Shown here: positions 4,538-5,850 of the stretch, in pieces
Numbering within the stretch: position 1 is the first letter of the stretch
How the letters are laid out: each line of letters opens with the position of its first letter
Origin: an uncultured Chloroflexaceae bacterium
GTDB lineage: Bacteria > Chloroflexota > Chloroflexia > Chloroflexales > Chloroflexaceae
NCBI GenBank assembly: GCA_937141995.1
Contig: CAKZQX010000389.1
Coordinates: forward strand, 1 to 5,850
Reading direction: 5' to 3'
Length of the DNA: 5,850 nucleotides
The notes under the pieces: model-generated
Seen by the model: only the letters and a program-made list of their open reading frames with translations
Database searches by the model: none
Told to the model about the DNA's origin: nothing
Translations under genes and position numbers: made by a program

Positions 4538-5521
4538 ATGGTAAGAACGATCAAAACCCGGGTAATCCCCTTTTTGCAAAACCTGGGGCGCGCGTGGCAA
4601 CAGGATCATGTGGCGGTGCTGGCGACATCATTGTCCTACTATGCGCTCTTCTCGCTCTTTCCGCTACTGCTGATCATCTTTAGCCTGGTCGGGCTGGTGG
4701 TCGGCAGTGAAACCTCGCTGGTGCGGCAATCCCTGCAGGTGGTCGGGGCCGACGATCTATCAGGACAACTGCCGGCGGAGGGGCAGGCCGAGGAGCAGAT
4801 CGTTACGCTGATCCGCGATTCGCTTTCGCCGGCGGCGGCGGACCAGATCCAGAGTACGCTGGAGCAACTGAACCGGCAGGGTCGGGGAGCCGGGCTGATT
4901 GGCTTTGCCACGCTGCTACTCTCGGCCAGCGGTGTGTTTGCCGCGCTGGACCGGGCATTCCAGGTAATCTGGAAGACGCAGGAGCAGCCGGAGGAGGGCG
5001 GCGGCATTCTGGGAACGGCACGCAAGCTGGTGTTGAAGAAGCTACTGGCGTTCGGGCTGGTGTTAAGCTGCGCCCTGCTCTTGCTGATCTCGATGGTGTC
5101 GGGGGTTGCGATCGGGTTGGTGCAGTCCTTTGCGCCGGAAGTGCCGGGCAGCGCGTTCCTGTGGCGCGGCATTCAGGTGGCAGTCTCGGTGGGACTGCTG
5201 GCCGTGGCGTTTATGCTGCTCTTCAAATATCTGCCGGATACGCCGGTGGCCTGGGGCGATGTCTGGCTGGGCGCGCTGCTGACCGCGATCCTGTTTACGG
5301 TTTTTGTGAATATCAGCAGTGCCTACATCAGCCGCAGCAACTTCGAGGCGTACGGCGCGATTGGCAGCGTGATGGCGCTGCTGGTCTGGATCTTCCTCAG
5401 CAGCCAGGTGCTCTTTCTGGGGGCCGAGTTTACCCGGACCTATGCGACGATGTTCGGGAGTTATCGGGAAGAACCGGCGGGGGAGGAAGATCTGGAACAG
5501 GAAACGCCTAAAACGAGGTGA
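4538..5521 (+). CDS. YihY/BrkB family (UPF0761-like) inner membrane protein
   Basis: A 327-residue integral membrane protein, a normal length for the family. After a basic, amphipathic start comes HVAVLATSLSYYALFSLFP (24-42), the family's signature first membrane segment (about 28-55). Further hydrophobic segments lie near 118-142, 166-193, 211-230, 240-262 and 275-298, six in all. The last holds GAIGSVMALLVWIFLSSQ and LFLGAEFTR (291-299), matching the conserved YihY/BrkB end (Y-G-A-x-G-S then L-x-G-A-E). A soluble acidic loop spans about 56-115. The C-terminus is acidic and cytoplasmic-looking. The family was once annotated as ribonuclease BN in error; its true function, possibly transport, is not established. 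Transcription may come from the promoter at 4164-4192 through the hairpin-rich leader, possibly under XRE control. A long palindrome follows 18 bases after the stop. Confidence 0.92.
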   Translation: MVRTIKTRVIPFLQNLGRAWQQDHVAVLATSLSYYALFSLFPLLLIIFSLVGLVVGSETSLVRQSLQVVGADDLSGQLPAEGQAEEQIVTLIRDSLSPAAADQIQSTLEQLNRQGRGAGLIGFATLLLSASGVFAALDRAFQVIWKTQEQPEEGGGILGTARKLVLKKLLAFGLVLSCALLLLISMVSGVAIGLVQSFAPEVPGSAFLWRGIQVAVSVGLLAVAFMLLFKYLPDTPVAWGDVWLGALLTAILFTVFVNISSAYISRSNFEAYGAIGSVMALLVWIFLSSQVLFLGAEFTRTYATMFGSYREEPAGEEDLEQETPKTR

Positions 5522-5539
5522 AATACGCCCGTCCCTATC

Positions 5540-5608
5540 AACCACGCAGACCATGAAGGTTTTCAGGAAGCTGCTCATTTCTTCCAAATCTTCGTGCCCG
5601 TCGTGGTT
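5540..5608. repeat. Long imperfect palindrome after the YihY-like gene (possible terminator)
   Basis: AACCACG (5540-5546) pairs with CGTGGTT (5602-5608). CATGAAG (5552-5558) pairs with CTTCGTG (5590-5596) with one wobble. TTT (5560-5562) can pair with AAA (5586-5588), and GGAAG (5566-5570) pairs with CTTCC (5581-5585) around a 10-base loop. The whole folds as one stem with internal loops. The arm wording (ACCACG..GAAG / CTTCGTG..CGTGGTT) resembles dispersed intergenic repeats seen in many environmental bacteria. No T run follows, so termination is uncertain. Confidence 0.5.
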
Positions 5609-5696
5609 AAGTGAGAGACTGTCTGAAAAGGGTGTATCATGGGGATGTTGGACTGATTCCCTATCCTGTCCGGCATACGGGAGCGAGCGTGAACCA

Positions 5697-5850
5697 ATGC
5701 GTCCGGATATGGCGATCGCTTCCGCCCGGCTCCGGCGCGGGAGTCCTACCTGGTCATGGACCGGATTCTCGATGCCGCCCGCGAAGCCGGCGCAGGACGC
5801 CCAAGCCGCGCCCGAAGAAGACAGCCTGATGAGCCGCATCACGGCGGCCG
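5697..5850 (+). CDS. Possible partial gene at the right edge, perhaps frameshifted
   Basis: A frame opens at ATG 5697 and is still open at the window end (51 codons, GC-rich third positions). Its early part is Trp/Arg/Pro-rich and unconvincing, but the end, QDAQAAPEEDSLMSRITAA, reads like protein. The neighbouring frame (5693 onward) gives a more natural stretch, GYGDRFRPAPARESYLVMDR and ILDAAREAG, up to about 5790 and then turns Arg-rich. A single extra base near 5790 would join the two good halves. Alternatively the real gene starts at ATG 5829 (MSRITAA). I do not recognise the family. A weak promoter-like pair, GTGAGA (5611-5616) and TATCAT (5635-5640), lies upstream. Nothing else supportable is seen in 5609-5696. 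Confidence 0.25.
   Translation, partial: MRPDMAIASARLRRGSPTWSWTGFSMPPAKPAQDAQAAPEEDSLMSRITAA

Noticed and set aside
5609..5700. Possible insertion-sequence end around GAGACTGTCTGAAAAG
   Set aside because: The wording recalls transposon ends, but there is no matching inverted partner, target duplication or transposase fragment in the window.
5063..5842. 259-residue open frame on the minus strand
   Set aside because: It runs antisense through the YihY-like gene and across the downstream palindrome. Its Arg/His/Gln-rich content looks like the reverse frame of a GC-rich gene and has no domain likeness.

Overview
This is a bacterial chromosomal window with GC-rich, compact coding regions. I place it tentatively in the Chloroflexota, class Chloroflexia (Roseiflexus/Chloroflexus-like). 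The basis is the gene families (paired small XdhC/CoxI proteins, FIST, GAF-STAS, an LURP-one-like protein, an HTH regulator of a type common in that phylum) and intergenic spacers built from AT-rich heptamer repeats and imperfect palindromes. This is judgement from sequence character; no search was run.

Layout, left to right. (1) Positions 1-539, minus strand: two adjacent XdhC/CoxI-type proteins for molybdenum-hydroxylase maturation. The second runs off the left edge; both lie in the same reading frame, separated by one TAG and a 30-base gap. (2) 540-762: divergent control region with a palindrome and promoter-like boxes. (3) 763-2933, plus strand: a two-gene operon with a 4-base ATGA overlap, coding for a FIST sensory protein and a GAF-coiled-coil-STAS (RsbR-like) protein. 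(4) 2922-3581, minus strand: an LURP-one/YxjI-like protein followed by a 54-codon stub holding only the FAD-binding start of a phytoene-desaturase-like oxidoreductase, a probable gene remnant whose end overlaps the STAS gene tail to tail. (5) 3582-3868: non-coding spacer with a roughly 72-base imperfect palindrome and a GGGTTAC tandem repeat. (6) 3869-4099, minus strand: a small XRE-family repressor-like regulator. (7) 4100-4537: non-coding, with operator-like direct repeats, a near-consensus sigma-70 promoter firing rightwards, consecutive strong hairpins that may form a structured RNA or leader, and a heptamer-built inverted repeat. (8) 4538-5521, plus strand: a YihY/BrkB-family inner membrane protein. 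(9) 5522-5850: a long imperfect palindrome, then sequence that may hold the start of another, possibly frameshifted, gene.

How it fits together. The FIST/GAF-STAS pair looks like a ligand-sensing module: FIST as input, GAF as a second input, and STAS as a protein-interaction output. The usual phosphorylatable threonines of RsbR-type STAS domains appear to be replaced. The XRE regulator and the rightward promoter share a spacer carrying two similar 16-base repeats 40 bases apart, which fits a self-regulating repressor that also controls the rightward transcript (structured leader plus yihY-like gene). I see no complete mobile element, CRISPR array, tRNA or rRNA.
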